Position numbers and translations under genes: made by a program
Shown here: piece after piece, positions 12,653 through 24,539 of the stretch
How the letters are laid out: each line of letters begins with the position of its first letter
How positions within the stretch are numbered: the first letter of the stretch is position 1
Assembly (NCBI GenBank): GCA_036346205.1
Contig: JARFJB010000749.1
Coordinates: 1,258,501-1,322,500, forward strand
Source: Vesta saturnalis
Taxonomy: Eukaryota; Arthropoda; Insecta; Coleoptera; Lampyridae
Length of the DNA stretch: 64,000 bases
Reading direction: 5' to 3'
The notes under the pieces: generated by a model
What the model was told of the DNA's origin: nothing
Database searches by the model: none
What the model saw: only the letters and a program-made list of their open reading frames with translations

Positions 12653-13081
12653 AACGATTACATACTCTGGTGTTCTTGGGCATCCCAAAGGCGGCAGTTA
12701 CGCACTTGTACCTCTGAGGCCTCAAGCGGTTCACCATAAATAAACATTCACCCTTCCCCAAAATATGTTACATAATCGGTATCAATTCCAGATTAATTGC
12801 AATTTGTAATTAATAAAATTTCTTAATCAGTAAAAGAAAAAAATTTTTATGCACAATTATTCCATCAAAATCTTTATTTATATGTTTTATGTGACTTATG
12901 AGGAAATTGTTTACCCCTGCCCTTCAAAACAGACATTAATAACCGTTCACTCTCACAATGCATGCTTTTCAACAAAAAAAATTAATTTATTATAGGTTTT
13001 GTTATGAACGAATAAGTTCAAAAGAAAATATGTAATTAAAAATTATTATTAATTTTATTAAATACATAAATAAAAAGTTTA

Positions 13082-13151
13082 CCTCTAGTAGGATTTGAAC
13101 CTACGACTTGTACTTTGCTAGAGTACCGCGGTAACCATCTTCGCCATCGAG
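13082..13151 (-). repeat. tRNA-Ala(AGC)-like SINE head, copy 1
   Basis: Read on the minus strand it has an anticodon stem GTACT/AGTAC around loop CTAGCAA (anticodon AGC, T at position 33), and a T arm GTAGG/CCTAC around TTCAAAT. The short acceptor ends CTCGA and TCTAG no longer pair fully. The B-box GGTTCAAATCC is intact. It is a SINE or pseudogene rather than a working tRNA gene, because it sits in a repeated unit and the acceptor is poor. Confidence 0.6.
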
Positions 13152-13364
13152 ATTCAAGCCCCAATCGATGTAAATTTTGTCTTTATGTATGTAGAACTGA
13201 TTTAAATTCTAAATATAATGAGATTACAATCAAATTACACATACCAAAGCAACTTGACTATTATTAAATTATTATAAGTTTTTGTTATGAACGAACAAGT
13301 TCAAAGGTAAATATGTGATTAAAAATTATTATTAATTTTATTAAATAGATAAATAAAAAGTTTA

Positions 13365-13426
13365 CCTCGAGTAGGATTTGAACCCACGACCTGTACTTTG
13401 CTTGAGTACCAACTGCGCTATCGAGA
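13365..13426 (-). repeat. tRNA-like SINE head, copy 2 (decayed)
   Basis: Same arrangement as copy 1, with the anticodon stem kept but loop CAAGCAA (T33 lost) and a shorter D region. It is more decayed than copies 1 and 3. Confidence 0.55.
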
Positions 13427-13688
13427 GTCCCAATCGATGCAAATTTTGTCTTTATGTATGTAAAACTGATGTAAATTATAAATATAATGAGATTACAATC
13501 AAATTACGTATATTAATGGAATGTGAGCCTGCAATATCGCAAGGATTCACACATACCAAAGCAACTTGACTAATATTAAATTATTATAGGTTTTGTTATG
13601 AACGAATAAGTTCAAAAGTAAATATTTTTAGAATTTACATCAGTTCTACATACATAAAGACAAAATTTACATCGATTGGGGCTTGAAT

Positions 13689-13758
13689 CTCGATGGCACA
13701 GATGGTTAGCGCGGTACTTTAGCAAAGTACAGGTCGTAGGTTCAAATCCTACTCGAGG
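13689..13758 (+). repeat. tRNA-Ala(AGC)-like SINE head, copy 3
   Basis: This is the best-formed copy. It has a GATGGCACAGATGGTTAGCG D region, anticodon stem GTACT/AGTAC with loop TTAGCAA (T33, anticodon AGC), T stem GTAGG/CCTAC with loop TTCAAAT, and acceptor ends CTCGA/TCGAG. About 70 nt. The D arm is irregular and the acceptor is only about 5 bp, so a working tRNA is unlikely but not excluded without a tRNA scan. Confidence 0.6.
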
Positions 13759-13989
13759 TAAACTTTTTATTTAAGTATTTAATAAAGTTAATAATAATTT
13801 TAAAAGAAATTAATGGTTCAAAAGCTTATAAAAAAAACTAAATTTATTTGTTCAATTCAACGTCTCCTAATCATTGTTTTTCCTCTTTTTAATTAAAAAA
13901 CGGGAAAAATTACTGTAATAAAAGTGGACAAGAAATAAACACGCCCCTAATGCAACACAACCCCATTTTGGTCACGTGGCACCATTTTG

Positions 13990-14056
13990 GACATGACTGG
14001 GATTCGAACCCTGATCGCCTGACACAAATCGGAGACGCTACCACTTCACTACATGA
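13990..14056 (-). repeat. second tRNA-like segment, probable SINE head
   Basis: The minus strand carries TAGTGAAGTGGTAGCG (A-box-like) and GGGTTCGAATCCC (perfect B-box with a paired T stem), spaced as in a Pol III promoter. The anticodon arm does not fold convincingly. It is unrelated to the tRNA-like units just upstream. Confidence 0.45.
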
Positions 14057-14059
14057 AAC

Positions 14060-16701
14060 AATAGCCATATTTCGGTTTACTTTTACATAACGGAAATCAT
14101 TTCAATTTTACACTTTTGGTGTATGAAGTCCATTATTTTCTCGTACACTGTACACGTTGATTTTCAAACCACTACTATAAAAACACCTTAACAGTTTTAG
14201 ATCAAAATGAACAATAGACGCTGTAGCGTCTCCCAGGTACGCTATCTTGAAAAGTGTAATTTGAACTTATTTGCAATAATGCGAATTCAAGAACAAAACA
14301 ATTGCTAAGTGATTTATCTTGACTATACTGACAATAATGTTACTATTACTCAAATTAATTGCTTGCCTTACATTGACTTTCCTGGCAATAATTAAAACAT
14401 TAGAATTTATTTACAAGTTTGATATTTAATTACGCGCAGACCTTAAACCTGACCAAAAAATTGGCCGTGTAGTGGTAGGTACGTTGTGCTATTTGAATTA
14501 GATAGGCTGGATGAGGTTAAGTGTTGCATCGTGTGGGGCAGGTAAATAATGAAACTACTAAAATTAAAATTAACGAGCTTTGCGCAAGAATGGTTCAACC
14601 CATTAATGTACTATTGTGGAAAAGAACCACCAAGAAAACCCACTTTATTCATAAATAAGTAATTGCACAAGTACATTAATAAATCAAATAACAAAAAAAA
14701 ACAATGCAAGGGGTAAATATGTAACAAAACACCGTTAAATCAGGTTAAAATGCGTACAAAATTATAACAGTAAGAAAAAAATAAATAAAAAGCAGTTTAG
14801 CTACACATAAACACAATAAAATGAATGTAATCACACCCACAATTGTGTCATAAATAAATCAGAATAAAAATTATAATATTAAACAGGTGGCCCTCTAAAA
14901 CCAATCATGTTGGTCTTTAAGTAAATAAGCAAATAAAACAGTAAGGAAGATTACGGTACATATAAAATATAACAACAGTAAAATTGCACAGGTGATAAGG
15001 TAACTGCAAGGCGAGAAATTTACACGTGCACAATTGTTTAGTGACTAATAAAGCACAAAATACATACGTAAATTACATATAAAGAGAAATCCGTTCGCAG
15101 GAAAACAACTCTAATTACATACCTCGGATTAACCAGACTGAATCAAAGACAAAAAAAACTCATTAAACAAAACCTTACAAGGGTAAGTTGTAAATAGATC
15201 ATAACATCGTGACCGATATATAAGTTTGAGTGCGTTAGAAAAATACAGCGTCCCTTTCTCAGGATACACATTCATCTATACAACAATAAAAACAATAAAA
15301 ATAAAATTTGAGGTGTTTTAATGGTTATCTGGACCCGGGAATATGTAAACACTCGGTAATTGCTATTTACAATTATAAACAAACTTTATCCTATACCCGT
15401 TTGCCCACGCCTACCTCTACACAAATATAAATATAAACAACAACCAGCAATGGTAATTCACCCAAGTACATGAGTGAGGGAGCCCTGTACTGTCTTTTAT
15501 TTTAGCGCATGCGAATGGGATACCTTTGAAGTCAATGTTTGATTTTTAATACGTTACGTAAGCTTGTAGAATTGTTTGCTGCGAGCTTTAATTACATTAA
15601 AAATACCTACTTACACTTGAATATATTCCCTTTAGTTAAACACTTTACCACCAACACGATGAGTTAAGATATGGTTTAAAACTTGGCTCCGAGGCGATTA
15701 TAGATTATAGATTAATTTTTGGAAAAATTTACATTAAAACATACACTAAAAGAAAAGAACGAATTCGCGTTTCTAGTTTTCTCAAATGTGCAAGACAAAA
15801 ATATTCATAGACGTAACGGTTTATAATAGGAGTTTCTAATTAAAACAAATCAAAGCGATCCGGCTCAATCAAATCTTCAAATGCAACTGGCTTCCCCTCT
15901 GATTTCAAACTAACCATCTTTACTTCCGAAAAACAACCCCCGTCTTTCAAAAGTAATAAAAAAGAAATTACGTTGGAACAGTTTCATACTAATTATTGAA
16001 CAAAATCTTAATTTTAAAAATATGCATTCGTCCGTAACAAACCCTACATGTAATATCAAATTTCCTAGTATTAAACAAAGATGCCCTTTTGATCCGCGGC
16101 ATGTTCCGACGTAATTAATTATAACTAATGACGTTTTTGCACCAAGAATGTGCGCATAAGAATTTCCAATGTTTCGTTATGCCCAAAGCAGTTTTTAAGC
16201 GCAGGCCTCCTAGTTAAACCCCAAACACATGTTTTTCAAGTATTAGTTACAAAAATAAAATATCCCGAAAACCATTCTCAAATAACGACTTAATGTTTAA
16301 TAAAATATGTTAAACCCCATTAATTAACGTTTCTATCTCGGTAACAATTGCGATTTAAAAATGTTTGGTACAATAATAAAATTTTTGCGGTCCGCTACCT
16401 ACAAGACTAAAAATGATTTTATTTGCATTTTTGAGCTAGAAAAGTGTGTTAAAATGTAAATTAATGGTGTAATCCAACCATTATTCATAAAGAAATTTGT
16501 ATTAATTTAAGGGGCGTGTAACTTTAAAAGTTTTAGTTACATTTTATTGTATTTATTTTTCATCGTAACAATACACGCATAAACTATTGCCTATGTTACT
16601 GCTCAGTAATTAATAATAAATATATTATTGTATTTTATGAAGGTAAATATAAATTGTGCATTAATTAATATTGAATAGAGACTACGGGATTAATAACGAA
16701 C
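14060..16701. other. 2.6 kb AT-rich, no gene seen
   Basis: No frame above background, no inverted repeats and no transposon end until the hAT terminus at 16702. A GC-moderate patch near 15330 (GACCCGGG) has no context. Confidence 0.55.
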
Positions 16702-16931
16702 CAGGACCCCCGCAAGGTTTAGCGGTGCCCGCGTGCGGGACATTATTTTGGCGCCCTTTATTAATGTACGAAATCCAGTTATAAAAAAATATTTTTTTAT
16801 TATTTTATAATAAAACAACAGAAATTTTTTTTAATTTAATCTTTATTGCAAATAATAATTAATAAATTATTAATTAATAACAAAAAAAAAACATCTTTAA
16901 TCAGTCACTTAAAACTACAACTTTTATTAGG

Positions 16932-19455
16932 TTAAATAGGTGTTTTACTTGATTTAACGACAGCGAATTCTTTTATTACTTCATCAAAATCGATTTTGTC
17001 AACCATCTCATACTCTATGCTAATATTGCTAGCCCAGATAGTCTCTCTTGATGCATAGTTGATCGAAGAAAATTTTTTATTATTTTTAATTTTGAAAATG
17101 ACCTCTCACCAGAAGCCACAGATACTGGTAAAGTTAAGAGTATTCTTAAGGAAATTGTAAGATTTGGCAGAGATGAGGTTAAATTGTGTTCAAATATATA
17201 TTGCAATATATCCAGAGGATTTGAAGAATGAGGAATTGAAAATAACTTTAAAGCTTTAATCTCATTAAACAAAACATCTGCCTCAATATCAGCCTCCATC
17301 TTTACCGCATCAGTAAGCTTCTGTTGTAGAGCTTGGAGATCATCGTCACATAATGTAAAAATATTACTAAAACAACCAAAAACATTGTCATAATTAGAGA
17401 TCATATCAAATCTACTATTTAAAGAACTTAGTACTTGATCAATTATTCTTAAAAAAAAAATTAACTTTAAACGCGGTTTTGGCATTTTGAGATGCTTCAT
17501 CCCTATGTTCATAATCAAAAAACTTTGGTTTATATTTTCGTCTAGTAGTATTGATTGCGGGAAAATCTTGCTCTATCTCAAGATCGGCGGCTAATTTTGC
17601 CGCTTGAGCAATTATTTCCTCAAAGAAATTATCATTTCTATAATTTTTGAAATGATCGACTAAATTCTTTAAATAGTTTTGACATACTTTAATGTCAATT
17701 GTTACACTTTGCATCATTTTGCTTACAATATTAATCTGAAATAAAACATCATACCAAATAATTACACTACAAATAAATTTAAATGGTTGGATATTTAATA
17801 GTAAAGAACTTGCTTTATGCCTACTTTCTATGTTAAAAGATCGTTATCCGCTATTTCTTGAAGACTCTCACAAATTTTAATTAAATGAAATTTTAATGAC
17901 TTTATAGCATCTACCCTACTTGACCATCTAGTATCACTTAGGAGTTTTAGATTTAAGTCAGGAACATTTTTTTTAATAATATCCCATCTTTTTGTGGAGG
18001 AGGAGAAAAAAACGTAGAGTTCTTGTACTATATTAAAAAAGTTTACTGTTTCATTTGATACTTTAGCAGCATCATTTACTGCTAAATTTAAGCTATGTGC
18101 AGCGCATGGCACAAAAAAAGCTCGAGGATTAGCGTCCAGTATACGTTTTTGTAAGCCAATATGCTTTCCACGCATATTGGCACCGTTATCATACCCTTGA
18201 CCTGACATGTCTTTAATATCTAAATTTAAATTTCGTAAAAGTTCAACTATAAAATTAAATAGTCCTTCTCCTCTAGAATCGAGTATTGGGCTAAAAGCTA
18301 AAAAACTCTTTTGTATTTGAACTTTTTTACAATCATGATTTAACACCACATAACGCAAAACAAGGCTTATTTGTTCTGTGTGACTTGTATCTGGCGTACA
18401 GTCCATAATTATTGAATAATGTTTGGAAGTGCGTACCATATTTAAAATATTATTTTTTACTTTAAAAGTCATTAATTCTACAATTTCGTTTTGAATTTGA
18501 TAGCCTAAATAATTAGTTTTTTTTTTTTTAATTTTCCTGGGAGTTTTGCACTCTACTAAGATGTTCTCTCATCACCGGGTCAAATGAGGAAATCATCTCG
18601 ACAGCCTTAAGAAAATTTCCGTTATCATGTGGAAAAAGTATTTTAGAAGAACCCTGAAATGCTAGACATTGTCGGCACAAAAATTTTACGACTGCAACAA
18701 TTCTTTCCAGAACATCATGCCAACATTTTTTTTCGGTTTCTAAAACCCGTAAATGATCGTTTACAGTAGTAGATAATGTTAACATTTTTTTCAAACTCAT
18801 CCATGTATTCATATGAACATTATGTACAATTGATGTGTCATGTCTTTTTATAGCCAACGATAAGTGTTGCCAGTCACAAAAACCATTTGAATCAGAAAAA
18901 GTATTGATAGTTTTATCGAAAACCTTACAACAAAAGCAAAATATAGAGTTTTTTGAAACTGAATAAATATGCCAAATTCTCTTTGTTGTTTCGCCATTCT
19001 CCAGTTTTCTGACAAAGTACGTACTTGAAAATTTTCTTTTGTCTTGATTTGTTGGAAATTGATAATTGCCTGACTTCCTCGTTGTTAATGGTTCTAGGCC
19101 ACAGACCAGGATCCTCTGATAGAAGAATGGTACTTGTCATTTCACGGCCCATTTCAGTCAAGGCTTCGGTTTCAGCTTCACTTGTAGCCTCTATTCTTGA
19201 GCCGGTGGGTTCGACCGATTCTACGTTTTTACTGAGAGTTGATGTACTCGTAGATGGTTCAAGTGCAGGAACAGGTGAAGCAGCGACCGCTTCAGAACAT
19301 TGACTCTCTAAAGCTTCGGTTTCTGCATTGGAAACTGGAGTTTCGCCAAAAAATCCTTCATTTTGCCAGCCATCTTCTCCCTTTCCTTTTTTTGCTACCG
19401 AAATTTTGCGCCAGAAGGTCGCTTTCTCTTCTGTGGTTCCTAGAATTAAGGAAGT
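16932..19455 (-). pseudogene. hAT transposase (ZMYM1-like type), multiply broken
   Basis: The pieces run right to left. An opening KRPSGAKFR segment follows a splice-acceptor-like CTAG near 19443. A Ser/Thr/Glu-rich stretch leads into EDPGLWPRTIN (19160-19040). A TTF-type zinc-finger region follows, with FCFCCKVF and then LAIKRHDTSIVH (18950-18830). The DDE core has IIMDCTPDTSHTEQI and GQGYDNGANMRG (18400-18180), DTRWSSR, and a C-terminal dimerisation block VASGERSFSKLKIIKN near 17110. Frameshifts and stops separate the pieces, including one just before the final SIEYEMVDKI. Function in life was cut-and-paste transposition. The architecture equals the DUF4371/hAT-dimer family of animals. Confidence 0.85.
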
Positions 19456-21600
19456 GAAGCTAATATAAGCTAATATGCTAGATCAATATAAAATGTATTA
19501 CGATGTACTAGGCTCAGAAAACATTTAAAAAAGAAACGTGGTGAGATCGTTGGATGATAGACGATTAAAATATTTTGACAGTTTTGGCACTACCGGCTAT
19601 ACCGGAAAGAGATGTCAACTTCGGTAATTTGAATGAAACACCCTGTATATTATTACCTATTAAGGTAAGACATAAAAGTCTAATTACCTAGATTTTTGTA
19701 TATTTAATATCCTATACCTATTTTAAATGGTTTTTAAGAAATTTTAATTTTTATTTCAGAAATTACATTTGCATTTTTTTCCTGTAAACAAGACATTTAT
19801 TATTTAATTTGAATTTTTATAGGCAATGACTTGGCATAACAAAATTTGTATAATATTTGATTTAAATTTTAATAGTTAAAAGCTATATTATTTGAAATAA
19901 TGAAAATTAAAATATCCCAAAAGCCATTAAATCTTAAGAGATTATCCTCGAGTTTTACGTAGAATCTAACTATGTAACTATTGTATAATAATATAAAGGG
20001 TGACTATTTACATTGACAAAATTTTTAAAATAACCTTAAATATGCCTTAAAAAAACTAATTTTGGATTTTATTACTTTATTAGAATATGTCCAATTGTTT
20101 ATATTATTTTTTGTATGATATAATATAATACTTACCATTTCACCCTTCATTTAATTTCCACACCAAACACAATAACAAAAAATATAAAACACTTGATCGA
20201 ATCGAATATTTCCTTTCTACCACTTTAAAATCTAATTTATCTTCCGTTTTCTTGTGTGAATATCAAGAACTGATTAGCTAACGCCTTTCGTTGTTTTAAT
20301 TTATACCCCGTGAACTTTTCGAGTCCGAACTGGAATAATGCAAGTCTGGACAAGTTTTCACGTTTATAGACAAGATTTGCGATTTACGAATACTGCATAA
20401 TATTCGGATTTGGTTTAAAAAATGCAATTCTTTATTTACAAAAAAAAATGTTAAATATTAATAAACGATTTTATTTAATATCGCTCGACCTGTATAATTG
20501 TTTATTGTTTGTTTTTAATCTTGCAATAGCTTTTTGAACTACTTCTACTCAACCGATTCTTACAAAACTTTCCGCACATATTTTAGGTTTCCGTGAAAAT
20601 ATTATATTATCATATTTTATGTTTAACCCCACAGTATCAACCCTTGAGCGAGGGTGAGAGCTGCCCTTAAAAATTTTAAATTAGAAAGAGATCAAGTGAT
20701 ACCTCGTTTTAAAGGTCTTGTTATCCTGAATTTAATGTTGCAGTCGTAGAGTAGAGGTAATTCTAGTCAAGTGAAAAACTAAGAACCAAAAAATAGAAAG
20801 TATAGGTAAAAATATTTCTGAGATATCCTGACCTCTGGAACATTTAACAATTAAAAATAAAAACGTGGGGGCGCAAGTTAGCTAAAAAAATATTTTAACC
20901 TACATCCCACATTTTAAATTAATTGTTAATTTTTAAAGAGGTTAGAATCTTTAGAAATTCTCATGTGTCCTAATAATTATTTTCCCCTTTTTAGTGCACC
21001 AGATTTTATTTAAAGTAGTAGTTTAACGTAAAAATATTATTTATGTATATTATATACAAATATTGATAAAATTATTAATTTCATCTCTAAGTGATTAATA
21101 AAACCTTAAGTTAAAACTGTATGAAAATTTAATATGTGGTAGCATCAAAATAAATATTTCTTACATTGGGTCGGGTGAATAAAAACAAGTGAACGCTTTT
21201 ACCCGTCAATCCGAAAGTTAATACTTGTTAATCCTTAACAAACTAAATGTGGCCACTAAGTATTTGCTTGAAACTTGACAAGTAAAGGCATTTACTTATT
21301 TTTATTCCACAGTTCGACGACAACCATAGCGAAGCGAATATGAGCAGCAGTAGAACGGTCACTGGAAACACACCAACCTCAAACCGGCAAGTCAAGCGAC
21401 CTAAATTTCCGAGAACTAAAACCCGAGCGAGCAGTTGAGAACCGAAAGGCGACAAACAGCAAACTAGTTAAATATTTGAATTTTTTAATTCTCTCTCTAT
21501 TTTTATTCACCTTGCGATTATTTAAAAAAAAAAATTTTTTTTATATTTTTTTTCTGGATTTTTAAAAATGTTTTTTGCCAAACCTTCAGTTTGGCGCCCC
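19456..21600. other. non-coding 5' part of the hAT element
   Basis: AT-rich sequence between the transposase start and the right terminal repeat. It holds an isolated ACACCCTGTATA fragment near 19636, which suggests a nested Tc1-like remnant. A GC-richer patch at 21300-21440 could be promoter or first-exon sequence of the transposase. No frame is convincing. Confidence 0.45.
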
Positions 21601-21631
21601 TTTGGCCGGTTACGGAGGGCCTGAAACGAAC

Positions 21632-22419
21632 TACGATTTCATTAGAAAATACATTATTACGATTAAAAATTGCTTTATCCTTGACTAAATAAATAACACA
21701 GTTGATTATTAACGCCATTTGCATCAAAAATATATAATAAATCATATAACACAGCACACCTGGCACGGAGGCATCTTTTATTTTAAAAGAAAGTAACCAA
21801 AGCACAATGTTTTGCGTATAGATGAAAATGTACGTGTTTTAGTTACTATATTCACAATAATGAGCGTAAATTGACAACAACAGACAACCCAAAGTAGATC
21901 CTTGTGGAACGTCGTATCAACCTTTATGTTACTAAATTATATGGATGTTATGTTTCTGTGGTTTTTTAAATCCATATTGCTTATAAATATACACTGGTAT
22001 ATCAAGTATAACAAATGAATCTTGCTACTAAATTTGACTGGCTTTTATATTTTGCAACTTGTCTCCCTTGTCTACTGTTGCCTTGAATATAGAATGTTTA
22101 ACATTCTTTGTCATCTTAGATTCAGTGAAATTTAAAAAAAGTAATGTATGTGTTTTTTTACATTATCCATCCGTATTTTAGAGTTGTGCGGTAAAAAAAT
22201 CAACGATAAGAAAATTTGATATGAGTCTATTACATAATTACACACAAGAAATAGTTTTTGTTTTTCGTAGGCAACACATTAAGTAATTTATGCAACTGAA
22301 CTTCTAGAATGCAAGATGTTTTACATTCCAATTTAGGTATTCGTCCATACAAGCTATGTCAAATTTTTCATCTGCTTAAAACGTTTATTGAGTTTACTAA
22401 TTAATTTTGCAGTAGAATG
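21632..22419. other. AT-rich, no gene seen
   Basis: Spacer between the hAT right end and the mariner left end, without recognisable signals. Confidence 0.6.
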
Positions 22420-22421
22420 TA

Positions 22422-23877
22422 CTGGGTTCCCCATATTAGACTATACAATTTAAAAGTCGAATAAAAACTTTCTAATCAAAGTAAATTAACTTTTTAATGG
22501 ACTAATATGTAGCTTATTCTGTGGGATTTATGACTAAAGTAAATAACAATTCAAGTTTTAAAGATCAAGGAGGCGCCTGTCTATAAACAACGACTTAAGT
22601 GTTTCTGTCAAATATGCGTTATACGCAAACGATATAATTGCTCCAGTTTAACAATTTTCATTGCATTATGAATTATTCGATTCAAGAGCGTGTGTTTTCT
22701 GTGGAAGTCTACATTAGAACTGGTTCATTTGAAGAAGTTCGGCGTGCATTTCGACGGCAGTTTGGAAACAATAATAGGGGCGATGCACCAACACGCTTTA
22801 CAATTGCGGCGTGGGTTCGTCATTGGCGTGAAAATGACTGTGCAAAACATTAAAAAACCTGGACGTCGAAGAACGGTGCGTACGCCTGAAAATATTGAAC
22901 GAGTGAGAGCTGCCTTTACAAGAAGTCCTAAGAGATCGGCTAATCGGCAATCACTTGCCCTAGGAATATCTAAGGGAAGTATCCACAGAATTCTGCATAA
23001 AGATATAAAATTTAACCCCTATAAATATCAAATTGCGCATAACCTCAGTGATCTAGACAAAGGAGCGAGGGTGACATTTTGTGAAGAATTTTTACATCAG
23101 CATCGTGGAGAAATTCATAATTTGCTAATGAGCGACGAAGCAAATTTTCATTTGGACGGTGTTGTTAACAAGCAAAACTTTAGATACTGGGGAGTAGAAA
23201 ATCCTCACGAACTGTTTACCAAAAACCTCCACAGTCCAAAAGTCGTTGTTTGGTGCGGTGTAGCATCATTTGGAATTATCGGTCCTTATTTTTTTGAGGA
23301 TGAAAATAACCGTTCTGTTACAGTTAATTCCGAACGCTACATAAACATGTTGCAAACGTTTCTTATCCCAGAACTAATTAGACGAGGACTAAATGGCGCC
23401 ATATTATTCCAGCAAGATGGAGCAACGGCTCACACAGCCAGAAACACTATGAGAATTTTGCGAGATTTTTTTGACGGCCGTATAATTTCCCGATTTGGAA
23501 ATTTGAATTGACCCCCGAGATCTCCCGATTTAACGGCCACCGATTTTTTTCTCTGAGGATACCTAAAGCAAAAAGTTTTTGCAAGTCGTCCAGCAACAAT
23601 TCTGGAGCTGAAGGAGCAGATTCGAAATGAAATTGCAGGAATAAATGGAGATTTGCTTCGCCGAGTGATGATAAATTTTGAACTTAGAATTCAAAAATGC
23701 ATTGAAGTCGAAGGAGGGCATTTGGAAGACATGATCTTTAAAACTTGAATTGTTATTTACTTTAGTCATAAATCCCAAAGAATAAGCTACATATTAGTCC
23801 ATTAAAAAGTTAATTTACTTTGATTAGAAAGTTTTTATTCGACTTGTAAATTGTATAGTCTAAAATGGGGAACCCTG
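22422..23877 (+). mobile_element. mariner-type transposon, 1456 bp
   Basis: The ends CTGGGTTCCCCAT and ATGGGGAACCCTG are inverted and each is bordered by TA (22420-22421 and 23878-23879). The inverted similarity extends about 145 bp inward (22422-22566 and 23733-23877), with scattered mismatches, and includes the transposase stop codon. One plus-strand transposase fills the interior. It is complete in outline, and defects in the gene are point-like, so it is a moderately old copy. Confidence 0.9.
22668..23748 (+). pseudogene. mariner transposase, DD41D type, one frameshift and two stops
   Basis: About 360 codons. It starts MNYSIQERVFSVEVYIR (first helix-turn-helix), shifts frame near 22832, and continues with KKPGRRRTVRTPENIERV and SKGSIHRILHKD (second helix-turn-helix). 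The catalytic residues are in LLMSDEANFHLDG, LFQQDGATAHTA and SPDLTATDFFL; 41 residues separate the second and third Asp. WCGVASFGIIGPYFF is the usual block between. Stops at 23509-23511 and 23554-23556 each replace an expected Trp (TGG to TGA). The DD41D spacing is that of the rosa-like mariners. Confidence 0.9.
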
Positions 23878-23879
23878 TA

Positions 23880-24300
23880 TAATTATTGGGTTGGTGGCAA
23901 ATAAGCTGATTCTGAGTGGATACATTTCTTCTTTTCTGAGTGTCGCCATGTATATGGTTATTACAAATGATTTTTTTTTCACTGATTTATATTTTTTAAG
24001 CTTTATTGGCAAAAATAAATTCAACAAACATAAAATAACCGGCATTTACTGACAATGTAAATGTTTTATATTTGATAAAGTTTAATAACTGACTAAATAA
24101 CAGACCCACAATTGTTCAAACTTACAATAGTTCATCCATTCCACATTAAATTTTCTGCCTGTATAGCCCTAGTTTATATATTATATTTCAATATAAAAGT
24201 TTTATTTGCAGTAAATATTTAAATACATAAATAGATTTAACTTCTACCCAATTATATTGTTAATGCATTCCCTATGTTGTTTTCCTCTAGGCTGACGTTC
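23880..24300. other. AT-rich, no gene seen
   Basis: No signal beyond short frames in T-rich sequence. Confidence 0.6.
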
Positions 24301-24309
24301 TCCAATTAA

Positions 24310-24530
24310 TTAACATTTGATTAATTTGATTAATCCAGTACACAATTATTTGATTAATCGATTATATGACTAATCTACTATTTGATTAATGGATTATTTG
24401 AGTAATCGATTATTTGATTAATCGGTTATTTAAATAATTGATTACTTGATTATTCGAATAATCGATTATTTGATTATCGATTAATCAAAACAATTGATTA
24501 TTTTCAGTAATCGGTTATCGATTGTTCAAA
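24310..24530. repeat. degenerate repeat of TAATCGATTA-like palindromes
   Basis: About ten imperfect copies of TTTGATTAATCGATTA. The core TAATCGATTA is its own complement, so the block can fold many ways. Similar tracts occur near ends of arthropod transposons; no element end is defined here. Confidence 0.7.
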
Positions 24531-24539
24531 TTTCAAATC

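Larger units (their letters stand above)
12990..13800. repeat. cluster of three tRNA-like repeat units
   Basis: A unit starting TTTTGTTATGAACGAA begins near 12999, 13277 and 13590. Each of the first two contains an inverted tRNA-like segment followed by a CAATCGATG/TTTTGTCTTTATGTATGTA block. The third position holds the same blocks in the opposite order, giving a tRNA-like copy on the plus strand that ends in the complement of the unit's AAATAAAAAGTTTACCTCGAG. A fourth, truncated copy is at 59680-59782. This looks like a tRNA-derived SINE family that is locally duplicated and inverted. Confidence 0.7.
16702..21623 (-). mobile_element. hAT transposon with both ends (about 4.9 kb)
   Basis: The left end CAGGACCCCCGCAA and the inverse of the right end CAGGCCCTCCGTAA match at 11 of 14 positions and open with the CAG typical of hAT elements. 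The 8 bases outside are TAACGAAC (16694-16701) and AAACGAAC (21624-21631), 7 of 8 identical, as expected for the 8-bp hAT duplication. Both ends also carry a GGCGCC block a little inside. The minus-strand transposase occupies 16932-19455. The remaining 2.1 kb on the 5' side is non-coding and may include later insertions. Confidence 0.85.

Noticed and set aside
13689..13758. Functional tRNA-Ala gene
   Set aside because: Short acceptor stem, irregular D arm and membership in a repeated unit favour a SINE head, though a scan could overturn this.
19025..19457. Plus-strand frames of 92 and 67 codons
   Set aside because: Antisense to the N-terminus of the hAT transposase.
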